Below, piece after piece: positions 16,159 through 24,042 of a DNA stretch of 52,862 bases. Positions within the stretch are counted from its first letter, which is position 1. Every line of letters begins with the position of its first letter. The notes below the pieces were generated by a model, which was not told the DNA's origin, made no database searches, and saw only the letters and a program-made list of their open reading frames with translations. The translations under genes were made by a program, and so were the position numbers. Source of the stretch: Thermoplasmatota archaeon (lineage in GTDB: Archaea; Thermoplasmatota; Thermoplasmata; Lutacidiplasmatales; JAMCUS01); NCBI GenBank assembly GCA_023379385.1, contig JAMCUS010000007.1:1-52862 (forward strand). Direction: 5' to 3'.

Positions 16159-18045
16159 ATGAATGAGAGCAAACAGAATAATAACAGTTTCACAGAGGCA
16201 GAAGATTCATACAGCTATCCCCCTTATCCGCTTATAGAGGAACATGCCATGATAGGTGGCAAAAGAACTGCTGCATTGATTTACAATGGAAAAATTGACT
16301 GGTTATGCATGCCTTCCTTTGATTCCAATGCATTTTTTTCTTCAATTCTAGATCATAAAAAAGGGGGTTACTTCTCAATATATCCCTCCGAAAAACCTGT
16401 TAATATCGAGGTAAGCTATATTGACATGACCAATATTCTGTTAACAAAGTTTTCACTGAAGGATAACAGGGAAATGACCATAATTGATTTCATACCCATT
16501 TTAAGAAGCAATAATAAAAATGTTATTGAAATAGAAGTGGAAAAGATAAGAATGGATGAACTTGCTAGAATCGTTTCCGTGAACGGTGGAAATGTATCCG
16601 TAAAAATAGAGTTCAAGCCCAGATTTTATTATGGACTCATAAAACCTACCTATAAGATATCCAGATACGGGGTTATTGCATACAACAGTAAAGATAACAG
16701 AACCTTACTTTTGAGTGGAAATGGAACTTACACTGTTCAGGACGATACCGTATTTGCAACACTGGATGTCAGGGATGAAGAAAGCAGATATTTTATTCTG
16801 AATTATGATGCTTATGAAATAGACCCTGTAGAAACTTACAGGGTACTGGATAAACTGTATGGAAGCATATCATATATCAGAAAATGGCACAGCAATGTGA
16901 ATTACGTTGGTGATCTGTATCAATACGTTTCCAGATCAATTTTAATACTGAAAAGCCTTATTTACGATCCTACAGGAGCGATCATTGCCGCACCGACAAC
17001 CTCATTGCCAGAGGCTATGGGAGGTAACAGAAACTGGGATTACAGGTATGTATGGTTGAGGGATTCCTCCTATGTCATAGAGGCTTTTCTTCAACTGGGT
17101 TTGAACAGGGAAGCCACAATTTTCTTTTACTGGCTTCTGGATATTATTGAGAGAGACGAAGCCTTACGACCCTTTTATACAATAAATGGATTGGAGGCTA
17201 TGGACGAAACGGAACTAGATCTGGAGGGGTATATGAACAACCCTCCTGTAAGAATAGGCAATGGAGCCACCTCCCAGCTCCAGATTGATGTATATGGTTC
17301 CATAATGGAGGCTGCCTATCTGTATAACAAAAATGGTGGTACCATAACACATAATTTATGGTTTGCGTTCATGAATCTTCTGGAGAGGCTGAAAACATTA
17401 TGGAAACTTCCTGATAAAAGTATATGGGAATTCAGAACAGCAGATCAGCATTACGTCTACTCGAAGGTTATGGCGTGGATAGCCTTTGACAGAGGTATTA
17501 AAATTGGAAATGAACTGGGATTTAAAGCACCGTATGATGAATGGGTAGAGATCAAAGAAGAAATAAAGAGAGAGGTTATGAAATATGGCGTTGATAAAGA
17601 GACCGGATCCTTTGTTCAAAGGTATGGCTCCAGGGATATAGATGGCATATTGCTGAGAATACCTCTTCTTGGATTTGTGAGCCCCAGCGATCCCGTCGCC
17701 ATAAATACCGTAAAAAGAATTGAAAAAGAGCTCATGTATGATGGTATTCTCATAAAAAGATATCTGAATGCTGATGATCTTGAAGGTGATGAAGGGGCAT
17801 TCCTGCTACTTTCATTCCTGTATATAAGATACCTTGTAAAAGCAAATAGAGAAAAGGAAGCCAGGCAATGTTTAAAAAAATTACTTACATATGTAAATAA
17901 ACTGGCTCTATTACCGGAGGAGATTGATGTAAAGACACACAGATATCTAGGAAATTATCCACAGGCATTATCTCATCTCGGTTTCATACTGGCTGCGAAG
18001 GACCTGGAGCCGTTGCATCATTCTCATTATTTAAAAGGTCATTAA
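16159..18045 (+). CDS. GH15 glucoamylase/trehalase-type glycosidase
   Basis: A 628-residue glycoside hydrolase family 15 protein. An N-terminal beta-sandwich (about 20-260; IEEHAMIGGKRTAALIYNGK, DWLCMPSFDS) precedes an (alpha/alpha)6 barrel with NRNWDYRYVWLRDSS, PVRIGNGATSQLQIDVYG, the acid-containing SIWEFR motif and the base-containing LLPEEIDVKT...LGNYPQALSH. No signal peptide is seen, so it should act inside the cell. Archaeal GH15 enzymes hydrolyse malto-oligosaccharides, and Thermoplasma relatives include trehalases; the two activities cannot be separated by eye. Its place 7 nt behind gluconate dehydratase suggests it supplies glucose to the Entner-Doudoroff pathway. Confidence 0.88.
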   Translation: MNESKQNNNSFTEAEDSYSYPPYPLIEEHAMIGGKRTAALIYNGKIDWLCMPSFDSNAFFSSILDHKKGGYFSIYPSEKPVNIEVSYIDMTNILLTKFSLKDNREMTIIDFIPILRSNNKNVIEIEVEKIRMDELARIVSVNGGNVSVKIEFKPRFYYGLIKPTYKISRYGVIAYNSKDNRTLLLSGNGTYTVQDDTVFATLDVRDEESRYFILNYDAYEIDPVETYRVLDKLYGSISYIRKWHSNVNYVGDLYQYVSRSILILKSLIYDPTGAIIAAPTTSLPEAMGGNRNWDYRYVWLRDSSYVIEAFLQLGLNREATIFFYWLLDIIERDEALRPFYTINGLEAMDETELDLEGYMNNPPVRIGNGATSQLQIDVYGSIMEAAYLYNKNGGTITHNLWFAFMNLLERLKTLWKLPDKSIWEFRTADQHYVYSKVMAWIAFDRGIKIGNELGFKAPYDEWVEIKEEIKREVMKYGVDKETGSFVQRYGSRDIDGILLRIPLLGFVSPSDPVAINTVKRIEKELMYDGILIKRYLNADDLEGDEGAFLLLSFLYIRYLVKANREKEARQCLKKLLTYVNKLALLPEEIDVKTHRYLGNYPQALSHLGFILAAKDLEPLHHSHYLKGH

Positions 18046-18250
18046 CACCTTTATAAATGCTGGTGATTTCTGACCTGTCTGCACACAATTGCACATATTT
18101 AGCATATGCGTCAGTGCAACTTTTTGATGACAATCTGTTAATATAACAGGTAAACAAGGGATACAATCTGTTCCAAATAATATTGAATCGGGTTAAATTA
18201 ATAGATAAGTTTTATATGAAAGGAAAATATAGGGGATTAAGGGATTAATT

Positions 18251-18901
18251 ATGCCTAAAAGTGATCCGAAAGTTACAGAAGGAGCAAAACGCACGTATGA
18301 AAGTGATCCAGATAAATGGTTCGATAATTTAAATGCTGATCTTAACAAAAAGACAGAGGAGGTCCTTGAGCATGTAGATGAAGAAACCTCTAAAAAGGTA
18401 GAGCTCAATAGAATATTCATATCTGACTTCTGGCGATTATGGAATAAATTCAATGAATTTAATATTCATTTTGTTATGGAACCCAGCCATTCCTCTTTTG
18501 CAATATTTGAGGAATTTCCTACCAAATGGAAGTTCAGGAATACATTCGACTTTTCATCTGTTTCAACAATACAGTTAATGGACAGAACTCAGGAAGAGGG
18601 TCGTGTCGGGGATAGCCTTAAAATCTGGTACTACACCAATGAAGCTGGAATTCCTGGAATTCTTATAGTATTTGAATTCTGCGAAGGCGAGCACTACTAT
18701 AAATACTCTGGATGGAAGAGGATATACAGCCAGTATACACTGTATGAAAGTCCGTTGTCAGAAATAGATATGGATGCAATTCATAATATGTTTGGAGACG
18801 TTATGAAAGCCTGGTTTGAGTCACATCTCAAGCATTCCAGAGACATAATAATTGGCTATATAAAGGAAACGTATCCCAAAAGGGAAGGATATTCTAAATA
18901 G
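18251..18901 (+). CDS. Uncharacterised 216-residue protein
   Basis: I do not recognise a family. It is a soluble, acidic, tryptophan- and tyrosine-rich protein without TM segments. It starts with a charged helical region (about 1-55), followed by a probable alpha/beta core containing FVMEPSHSSFAIFEEFP and ILIVFEFCEGEHYYKYSGW, and ends with helices (IHNMFGDVMKAWFESHLKH). A possible TATA (TTTTATATGAAA, 18210-18221) and an AT-rich leader precede the ATG. It sits alone between the GH15 gene and a tRNA-Ser. The frame and codon use look like those of a real gene. Confidence 0.75.
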   Translation: MPKSDPKVTEGAKRTYESDPDKWFDNLNADLNKKTEEVLEHVDEETSKKVELNRIFISDFWRLWNKFNEFNIHFVMEPSHSSFAIFEEFPTKWKFRNTFDFSSVSTIQLMDRTQEEGRVGDSLKIWYYTNEAGIPGILIVFEFCEGEHYYKYSGWKRIYSQYTLYESPLSEIDMDAIHNMFGDVMKAWFESHLKHSRDIIIGYIKETYPKREGYSK

Positions 18902-18911
18902 GCCTGTCTCT

Positions 18912-19024
18912 GCCGAGGTGGCTCAGCCCGGTACGGCGCAAGCCTGGAACCTGGAATTTATGATGTGAAGATCAGATAGCTTGTGGCGTTCTTCGCTTCG
19001 GGAGTTCAAATCTCCCCCTCGGCG
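18912..19024 (+). tRNA. tRNA-Ser(GGA) with a 28-nt BHB intron
   Basis: The acceptor stem pairs GCCGAGG (18912-18918) with CCTCGGC ending at 19023. The anticodon stem is CAAGC/GCTTG (18979-18983), with anticodon GGA at 18946-18948. A long variable arm (TGGCG...CGCTTC) marks a class II tRNA, and the T arm is GGGAG-TTCAAAT-CTCCC. The intron is 18950-18977, at the canonical 37/38 position. It forms a bulge-helix-bulge: central 4-bp helix CTGG (18944-18947) with TCAG (18972-18975), bulges AAC and ATA, with cuts inside the bulges. CCA is not encoded. The exact D-arm pairing is less clear. Confidence 0.88.
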
Positions 19025-19093
19025 CTTATTCAGTTGGGAGATATTGGATGTAGGATCATTTACTGGATATCCCTTTAGAATAGGTGAATGAAC

Positions 19094-19228
19094 ATGGTCA
19101 AAATAAGCAAACAATTAGAGGAAATTTCAAAAGAATTTGAAAAAACAGGGAGAATAATAGATAAAATGATGACCATAAGTGATGAAATTATAGAAAGTGA
19201 TAAAAGATTGAAAGTAAAGAAGATATGA
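19094..19228 (+). CDS. Small 44-residue helical protein
   Basis: ATG 19094 with AGGTGA six bases upstream opens 44 codons starting MVKISKQLEEISKEFEKTG and ending in RLKVKKI. The peptide is amphipathic, charged and probably a coiled coil or single helix. The good SD, proper codon use and the full-length frame argue for a real gene; no family is recognised. It lies 70 bp behind the tRNA-Ser. The ATG at 19088 is in frame but touches the SD, so it is unlikely to be used. Confidence 0.5.
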   Translation: MVKISKQLEEISKEFEKTGRIIDKMMTISDEIIESDKRLKVKKI

Positions 19229-19635
19229 TAATATAGATGAACATTTATTAAAAGTGGACTTAAGACAGTATCAATACAGCGTTAATACATATAATAACTT
19301 GTATAAACGGATTAAATCCACACAGAATTTTGTAATTTATTGCACAAAAGTTATTTAAATGCGGTTAATAAATTAGCTGATTATTATGAAAATTTGTTTC
19401 AGTGGCGCTTATTCAGGTTTTAACAATAAAAAGACATCACTGGAAGTCCATGCTGTTTATGCGTGGGAGGAGGTCAGGCATAAACATTTTGTCTCTACTT
19501 GAGTGGAGACACCCCTTTCGTGAGATTGTGGATGAAAACGGGTGAAAAATTTTTATGGCTACATAGATAAATACAATAATATATAAATCAGCTGTGTCAG
19601 ACAATAACACAGCAGGTGCAGAGATAGGCAATTAA
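19229..19635. other. Non-coding stretch with two strong hairpins, probably old element debris
   Basis: No gene is seen. It contains a 13-bp copy of the tRNA-Ser 3' junction (19404-19416), an inverted repeat with perfect 8-bp arms (19455-19462 and 19478-19485), and a hairpin with an 8-bp stem and TTGA loop (19491-19510). The word GGAAGTCCATG at 19442-19452 also occurs in the left ends of the two TnpB elements, so part of this is probably the left end of the decayed TnpB element that follows. Confidence 0.45.
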
Positions 19636-20014
19636 AATCCAAAACTAATAGAGAAATATGAAAAAGGCATTAAAATATTACAGAAACAACTTTCTGATAA
19701 GAAACAACACATCCGTAATAGAAACAGGGCGGGAGGAGAAATTAGCCAGGAAACAGCGTAAGTTAACAGATGCCAGGGAAGAGACTTTACGACATAAAGC
19801 ATTCAATGAAATAGTAAATAATGAGATGTCCATGGTAATCCATGACCGCAGTAACTGCGGGTCAGTAATGGGCGGAGACCTCAACGATGCATTGAATATA
19901 AGAGGTATGTACATGCAGTACGTGTGGAACCCTCAGGAACCTGAAGTAGCGGATAAAAGTCTGTGGATGTTCTTACCTCTACATATCGCAAAAATGTGCA
20001 GGCAGGGACGATGA
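19636..20014 (+). pseudogene. tnpB: Decayed TnpB remnant
   Basis: The stretch from 19636 reads NPKLIEKYEKGIKILQ, then shifts frame to EEKLARKQRKLTDAREET and HKAFNEIVNN, and ends with NCGSVMGGDLNDALNIRG and YVWN, all matching parts of the TnpB copies at 22 and 32 kb. The first about 190 codons are missing, there is at least one frameshift, and the RuvC-II and first zinc-finger part is deleted. It is oriented on the plus strand. The 118-codon open frame at 19658-20014 is therefore a relic, not a new gene. Its right end (20018-20052) remains recognisable. Confidence 0.8.
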
Positions 20015-20017
20015 AAT

Positions 20018-20052
20018 AAGGAAGCCCCATCTGTAATGACGGGGTAGTTCAC
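20018..20052 (+). repeat. Right end / reRNA 3' end of the decayed TnpB element
   Basis: GGAAGCCCC...GGGGTAGTTCAC forms a CCCC/GGGG hairpin followed by the tip TAGTTCAC. The same tip closes the TnpB elements at 21632 and 31896 (opposite strand). In TnpB systems the reRNA scaffold ends at this point and the guide is read from the adjacent flank, here the 3' end of the aldehyde dehydrogenase gene. The TGA stop of that gene (20049-20051, minus) lies within the tip. Confidence 0.6.
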
Positions 20053-21596
20053 TTAATGTCAAATTTTATTCCCTGTGAAAGTGGAATATCTCTTCCCCAG
20101 TTAATTGTTACTGTCTGTCTTCTTGCGTAGCTTTTCCAGGCATCACTTCCACTTTCCCTTCCTCCTCCTGTTTCCTTTTCTCCTCCAAAAGCACCACCTA
20201 TCTCTGCACCTGCGGTAGCTGTGTTTACATTGGCAAGTCCGCAATCACTTCCCCATGGAGACAGGAAGAGTTCTTCTTCCCTCAGATCTGTTGTGAATAT
20301 GCTTGAAGACAGGCCTTGAGGAACTGCGTTGTGAATCTTAATTGCATCATGGATTGTTTTGTATTTGAATACATACAATATGGGTGCAAATGTTTCCTGG
20401 CATGAAACCGGTGAAACTTCGGGCATGGTTATGATGGCAGGTTTCACATAGAATCCCTTTTCATATCCTTTTATTGAAAGCTTTTCACCGCCGAATAATA
20501 CTCTACCACCTTCGTGCCTTGCCTGTTCTATTGCCTTCATGAAATTATTTACAGCACTCTCATCTATCAGAGGACCTACCAGTACGCCTTCCTCCAATGG
20601 ATTTCCTATCTTTACTTTGCTATACACATTCACAAGCTTTTTAATGAATTCGTCGTAGATAGACTCCTGCACTATGATCCTTCTTGTTGTTGTACACCTT
20701 TGTCCGGCAGTAGCCAGTGCCCCGAACGCAACGCCCTTAAGTGCAACATTAATGTCTGCCCTGTCCGAAATGATTGATGCATTGTTACCGCCAAGCTCAA
20801 GTATTACCTTTCCAAAACGTTTTGCTACTGCCTCAGAAACTTTTCTGCCACCATCTACAGATCCTGTAAAAGAAATGAGCTTTATCCTGTTGTCAGAAGT
20901 CATTAAATTACCAACTTCTCCTCCACCACCTGCAATAAGAGAAAATATTTCTGGATAATGATGTTCCTTAATTACTCTGGTTATGATATTCATAACGGAA
21001 ATTGCTGTCAAGGGTGCCTTTGAAGAGGGTTTCCATACAACAACATTACCTACTACAGCAGCAATGAATGAATTCCACGACCATACAGATGAGGGAAAGT
21101 TGAAAGAGGTTATTACTCCCACAATGCCCAGAGGAAGCCACTGTTCATACATCCTGTGGTTGTACCTTTCACTTGCAATTTCATAGCCGTAAAGCTGTCT
21201 TGACAGCCCCACAGCAAAATCTGCAATATCTATCATTTCCTGTATTTCTCCCTCTCCCTCCACAACGGTTTTTCCAGTTTCAAGGGATACAATTCTTCCC
21301 AGTTTTTCTTTGTTCTTTCTGAGTTCAAGTCCAATGAGCCTGATCAGTTCTCCTCTTTGAGGTGATGTCAGTTTTATCCATTTTTCATAGTTCTCTTCCA
21401 TGTTTTTTACCATGACTTCATATTCTTCTTTACTTCCACCATTTACACCAGCAATAAATTCACCGTCAATAGGACTGTATAAATTAATTTTCCTTCCTTT
21501 TGGGTTGTCAATCCAATCATTTGAATAAACTCCTGAATTTACCTCTGATATTCCCAGCTCACTTTTTAATCTTGGACGCATTTCTTTTAGATCCAT
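20049..21596 (-). CDS. Aldehyde dehydrogenase, ALDH7 (antiquitin-like) group
   Basis: A 515-residue NAD(P)-dependent aldehyde dehydrogenase. It has the FNFPSSVWSWN active-site loop, the FTGSVDGGRKV cofactor loop, the ELGGNNASI general base, the catalytic Cys in TAGQRCTTTRR, and the antiquitin hallmark GGAFGGEKETGGGRESGSD. ALDH7 enzymes oxidise alpha-aminoadipic semialdehyde and related aldehydes; the substrate here is unknown, and sugar-derived aldehydes are possible. ATG 21596 is chosen over GTG 21605 because AGAGGTGA lies just upstream. The C-terminus reads PLSQGIKFDIK, and the stop codon falls inside the tip of a TnpB element, so the last residues may be element-derived. A second TnpB element ends about 35 bp before the start. 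Confidence 0.9.
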   Translation of the reverse strand: MDLKEMRPRLKSELGISEVNSGVYSNDWIDNPKGRKINLYSPIDGEFIAGVNGGSKEEYEVMVKNMEENYEKWIKLTSPQRGELIRLIGLELRKNKEKLGRIVSLETGKTVVEGEGEIQEMIDIADFAVGLSRQLYGYEIASERYNHRMYEQWLPLGIVGVITSFNFPSSVWSWNSFIAAVVGNVVVWKPSSKAPLTAISVMNIITRVIKEHHYPEIFSLIAGGGGEVGNLMTSDNRIKLISFTGSVDGGRKVSEAVAKRFGKVILELGGNNASIISDRADINVALKGVAFGALATAGQRCTTTRRIIVQESIYDEFIKKLVNVYSKVKIGNPLEEGVLVGPLIDESAVNNFMKAIEQARHEGGRVLFGGEKLSIKGYEKGFYVKPAIITMPEVSPVSCQETFAPILYVFKYKTIHDAIKIHNAVPQGLSSSIFTTDLREEELFLSPWGSDCGLANVNTATAGAEIGGAFGGEKETGGGRESGSDAWKSYARRQTVTINWGRDIPLSQGIKFDIK

Positions 21597-21646
21597 TGCT
21601 ATCACCTCTTGTTATTGCATTTATTTGTGCAGTGAACTACTCCATG

Positions 21647-22893
21647 CTAAAGCATCGGAGATTCCTGCTTCATCGTTCCAGCTTGCATATCTTTACGATA
21701 TGTAGAGGTCAGAGCATCAGCGGGCTTTTTTACAGAGTTCCACACGTTCCGTATGTACCTCTCTCTTATGTTCAGAGCAGCGTTAAGATCTCTATCTATT
21801 GCTAATCCGCAGTTATTACAACTGTGGATTCTTATAGATAAGTCCTTCTTTACAACTGCTTCGCAACGTGAGCATAACTGACTTGTTCCTCTCGGATTTA
21901 CAAACTCTATGTATTTACCAGCGTTTTCGGCTTTGTATATACACATGTCCATCAGTTTGCTCCAGGAGGAGTCTGATATACTCTTTGCGAGATTGTGATT
22001 TTGAACCATTCCCTGAACATTTAAATCCTCAAAGACTATTATATTTCCACTCTCCACTATTTCATTGGATGCCTTATGCAGATTATCTTTTCGTGCATTC
22101 GCTAACTTACGCTGTTTTTTAGCGAGTTTCTTTCTTATCTTGGCTCTGTTATAAGAGTGTTTCTTTGTTCTGGATAGTAGTTTCTGTAGTGTTTTAATAC
22201 CTTTTTCATACTTCGCTATTAACTTGGATTATCTATCTCTTTAACTTCTATACCATCAGTTAACACGGCTAATTTGTTTATACCTACATCAACGCCGATA
22301 ATATCCTCTTCTTTAATCTGTTCTATCGGTTTCTTAACTGTATCGGGAAGTTCCACAGTAAAGGAAGCGAACCAATCGCCTGCTTTATCTCTTTTAACAG
22401 TGCATGTCTTAATTTCTCCGCCTATTATATCTCTGCTTATAATGGTTTTAATATCACCTATCTTGCTTAACTGTAGAATACCTTTTTTGGAAGAATTAGT
22501 TTTACTTTTATGAATTAATTTGAAGCCGCTCTGCGGATAGGTAATGGAGTTATAACGTTCTCTGGATTTATGACGTGGAAAGCCTGCTTTCTTACCTTTT
22601 CTGTCTTTACTCTTAGCCCGATTAAAGAAGAGTTTAAAAGCATTATCCACTCGTTTAAGAGCATCCTGTAGAACTTGAGAATGGACATCGTTGAATTCAG
22701 GATTTTCTAATTTAACAGTTGGTAATTCATTTGCCTGTGATTTATAGTTAAGAGATGTATGTAATAATCTATAAGCCTCTTTACGTTCTATAAGAGCAGC
22801 GTTATATAATTGTCTGCATAGTTCCAACTGATAGTTTAGATTTTTAGTAGTCTTCTTATTTGGATACAGTCTGTATTGATATGTACGTATCAT
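21647..22893 (-). pseudogene. tnpB: TnpB with a single-base frameshift (copy B)
   Basis: The N-terminal part (22219-22893) starts MIRTYQYRLYPNKK and runs to the RuvC-I motif GVDVGINKLAVL, then stops after EIDNPS. One base appears lost in CCAAGTTAATAG near 22226; restoring it gives DNPKLIAKYEKG and joins the rest. The C-terminal part (open from 22057) has RuvC-II with intact Glu (VFEDLN), a four-Cys zinc finger (CSRC...SCNNC) and RuvC-III IDRDLNAALNI with its Asp. All catalytic residues are therefore present, but the frame is broken, so this is probably a recently inactivated nuclease. Confidence 0.8.
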
Positions 22894-22944
22894 AGATAGA
22901 CATATATATATGCGTTTCATATATATATAGTTATAGTTATGTTA

Positions 22945-23071
22945 TGCCGTGTTGAATAAATCTGGCATAATACTTTTTAATTCCATCCAAACTTTATCCG
23001 TTTATACTGGATAAATATTTATAATTCATATAATGATTTGTTAATCATATCTGGCATTTATTCAATAGAGC
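22945..23071. mobile_element. 127-bp MITE-like insertion with 10-bp target duplication
   Basis: The word AGTTATGTTA flanks the stretch at 22935-22944 and 23072-23081. The ends are inverted repeats, 13 of 16 bases identical (GCCGTGTTGAATAAAT and the complement of ATTTATTCAATAGAGC, including a perfect 10-bp TTGAATAAAT). It encodes nothing. The paralogous element at 31896-33240 lacks the insert: its sequence passes directly from the AT-rich leader into AAGATGGGGGAAGTCC. A 10-bp duplication fits IS4-like transposases. Confidence 0.65.
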
Positions 23072-23086
23072 AGTTATGTTAAGGAA

Positions 23087-23151
23087 GATGGGGGAAGTCC
23101 ATGTATCTCCACACTAAAGCGTCGGAGTATTATAGCTTCCCCCATACCCCT
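23087..23151 (-). repeat. Left-end repeat of TnpB element B
   Basis: A 65-bp stretch nearly identical to 33177-33240. It has a perfect GGGGAAGTCCATGTATCTCC block, a hairpin around GCTAAAGC-like or ACTAAAGC-like cores, and an outer GGGGGAAG/CTTCCCCC pairing. It differs from the other copy at the C/T change in the stem, which turns a G-C pair into G-T. Confidence 0.65.
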
Positions 23152-23299
23152 AACAATTTATAAAATAGTTTCTTTTGAAAAATGCAAAAAAAGAATAAAA
23201 GATGTGATTTGAAATTTATAACAACCATGTTATGATTTTTGCCAGTTTTATTGAAATGATCTCTGGAAGTCATCATTTTTATTGACTATACAGAGATTT

Positions 23300-23839
23300 T
23301 TAATTTTTTTTGGTTCTTTTATTTCTAATATTCTCTTTAGAATTTTTAGACAATATTTCCAATATTTCATCCAATTTTTTGTTGTGTTCTTCCTGCATCT
23401 CTAAAAATTTTAGCATGTTTTGAGCTATGACTCCATATTTATCATCAAGCCTATCAAACCTTGCATTCATATCTGCGTGCATGGAATCAATTTTATTTCC
23501 GAGGCCATCGAATCCTTTGGTCATGGTTGTTTGCATGTTATCAAACCCTTTAGTCATGGTTGTTTGCATCGTCATACCTGCAGATGCCATTATACTAAGC
23601 GTCTCTGCAACCTCGTCGTCATCCCTTATTACTTTAAATTTTAAAAAATCGGGTGGCGTTCCAAAATCAACATCCCCTTCCCTTATTACCTTTATATTAT
23701 CTATTTTAATCAAAAAAGGTGCTACTAGCCTTATATTATTTATTGCTTTTTTTAGTTCATCCAATTGTTCATCAGACAGATCACTATACAATTCAACAGA
23801 CCCGTCATCAAGATTACGTACAGTTCCTTTAATCTTCAT
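23300..23839 (-). CDS. Coiled-coil protein with the C-terminal part of an acylphosphatase domain (frameshifted gene)
   Basis: The 179-codon frame starts MKIKGTVRNLDDGSVELYSD, the second half of an acylphosphatase fold including the catalytic Asn strand (GTVRNLDDGSVE). A helical region follows with a duplicated MQTTMTKGFD unit (about 92-112) and a long coiled coil (about 115-165), then a basic tail. Its ATG is internal. The missing first half lies immediately upstream in another frame, separated by a run of seven A residues. Acylphosphatases hydrolyse carboxyl-phosphate bonds; the coiled-coil extension is unusual for them and suggests oligomerisation or a partner protein. Confidence 0.65.
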   Translation of the reverse strand: MKIKGTVRNLDDGSVELYSDLSDEQLDELKKAINNIRLVAPFLIKIDNIKVIREGDVDFGTPPDFLKFKVIRDDDEVAETLSIMASAGMTMQTTMTKGFDNMQTTMTKGFDGLGNKIDSMHADMNARFDRLDDKYGVIAQNMLKFLEMQEEHNKKLDEILEILSKNSKENIRNKRTKKN

Positions 23840-23841
23840 CT

Positions 23842-23919
23842 TTATTGCAATTTTTTTATCTGTTCTCTAAACCCAATCTGCTGAACCTCACCATCTATAA
23901 TTATTCTGTACTTTACCAT
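23842..23919 (-). pseudogene. N-terminal acylphosphatase half, cut off by a frameshift in A7
   Basis: ATG 23917-23919 begins MVKYRIIIDGEVQQIGFREQ, containing the acylphosphatase signature (VQxxGFR) with its phosphate-binding Arg, and stops after IKKLQ. The stop follows a homopolymer of seven A (23851-23857 on the minus strand). One extra A would give QIKKIAIKMKIKGTVRN and fuse this half to the 179-codon frame as a gene of about 206 codons. A TATA box (TATATAAA, about 23939-23946) stands 26 nt before the ATG, so the promoter is intact. Sequencing error, pseudogene or transcriptional slippage are all possible. Confidence 0.7.
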
Positions 23920-24042
23920 TGTATAATTAAAACGCTGTTTATATATTTAACATATTTGCAGTGATTCATGGTAGAAATGAATGGTTGAACTCATCTCTGT
24001 TGCAAAGAAGATCCTGTGCATTCCCGCAGTGCATCTATCAAT

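Larger units (their letters stand above)
21632..23151 (-). mobile_element. IS200/IS605-type TnpB-only element (copy B), inactive
   Basis: On the minus strand the element begins with AGGGGTATGGG at 23151, directly after a TTGTT target motif (23152-23156), and ends with ...TAGTTCAC at 21632. The left end carries the hairpin CTCC-G-ACGC-TTTA-GTGT-GGAG, and the right end carries CTCC-G-ATGC-TTTA-GCAT-GGAG followed by the tip, as expected for IS605-type imperfect palindromes. It encodes only a frameshifted TnpB and no TnpA. A 127-bp insert interrupts the left end (22945-23071). The right end sits about 35 bp upstream of the aldehyde dehydrogenase start. Confidence 0.75.

Noticed and set aside
19491-19545. 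Hairpin followed by GATTGTGGATGAAAAC, reminiscent of a CRISPR repeat end
   Set aside because: Occurs once only; no second repeat or spacer pattern and no cas genes in the window.
19658-20014. 118-codon frame as a separate gene
   Set aside because: Its sequence is recognisable as out-of-order TnpB pieces with deletions and a frame change; treated as a relic.
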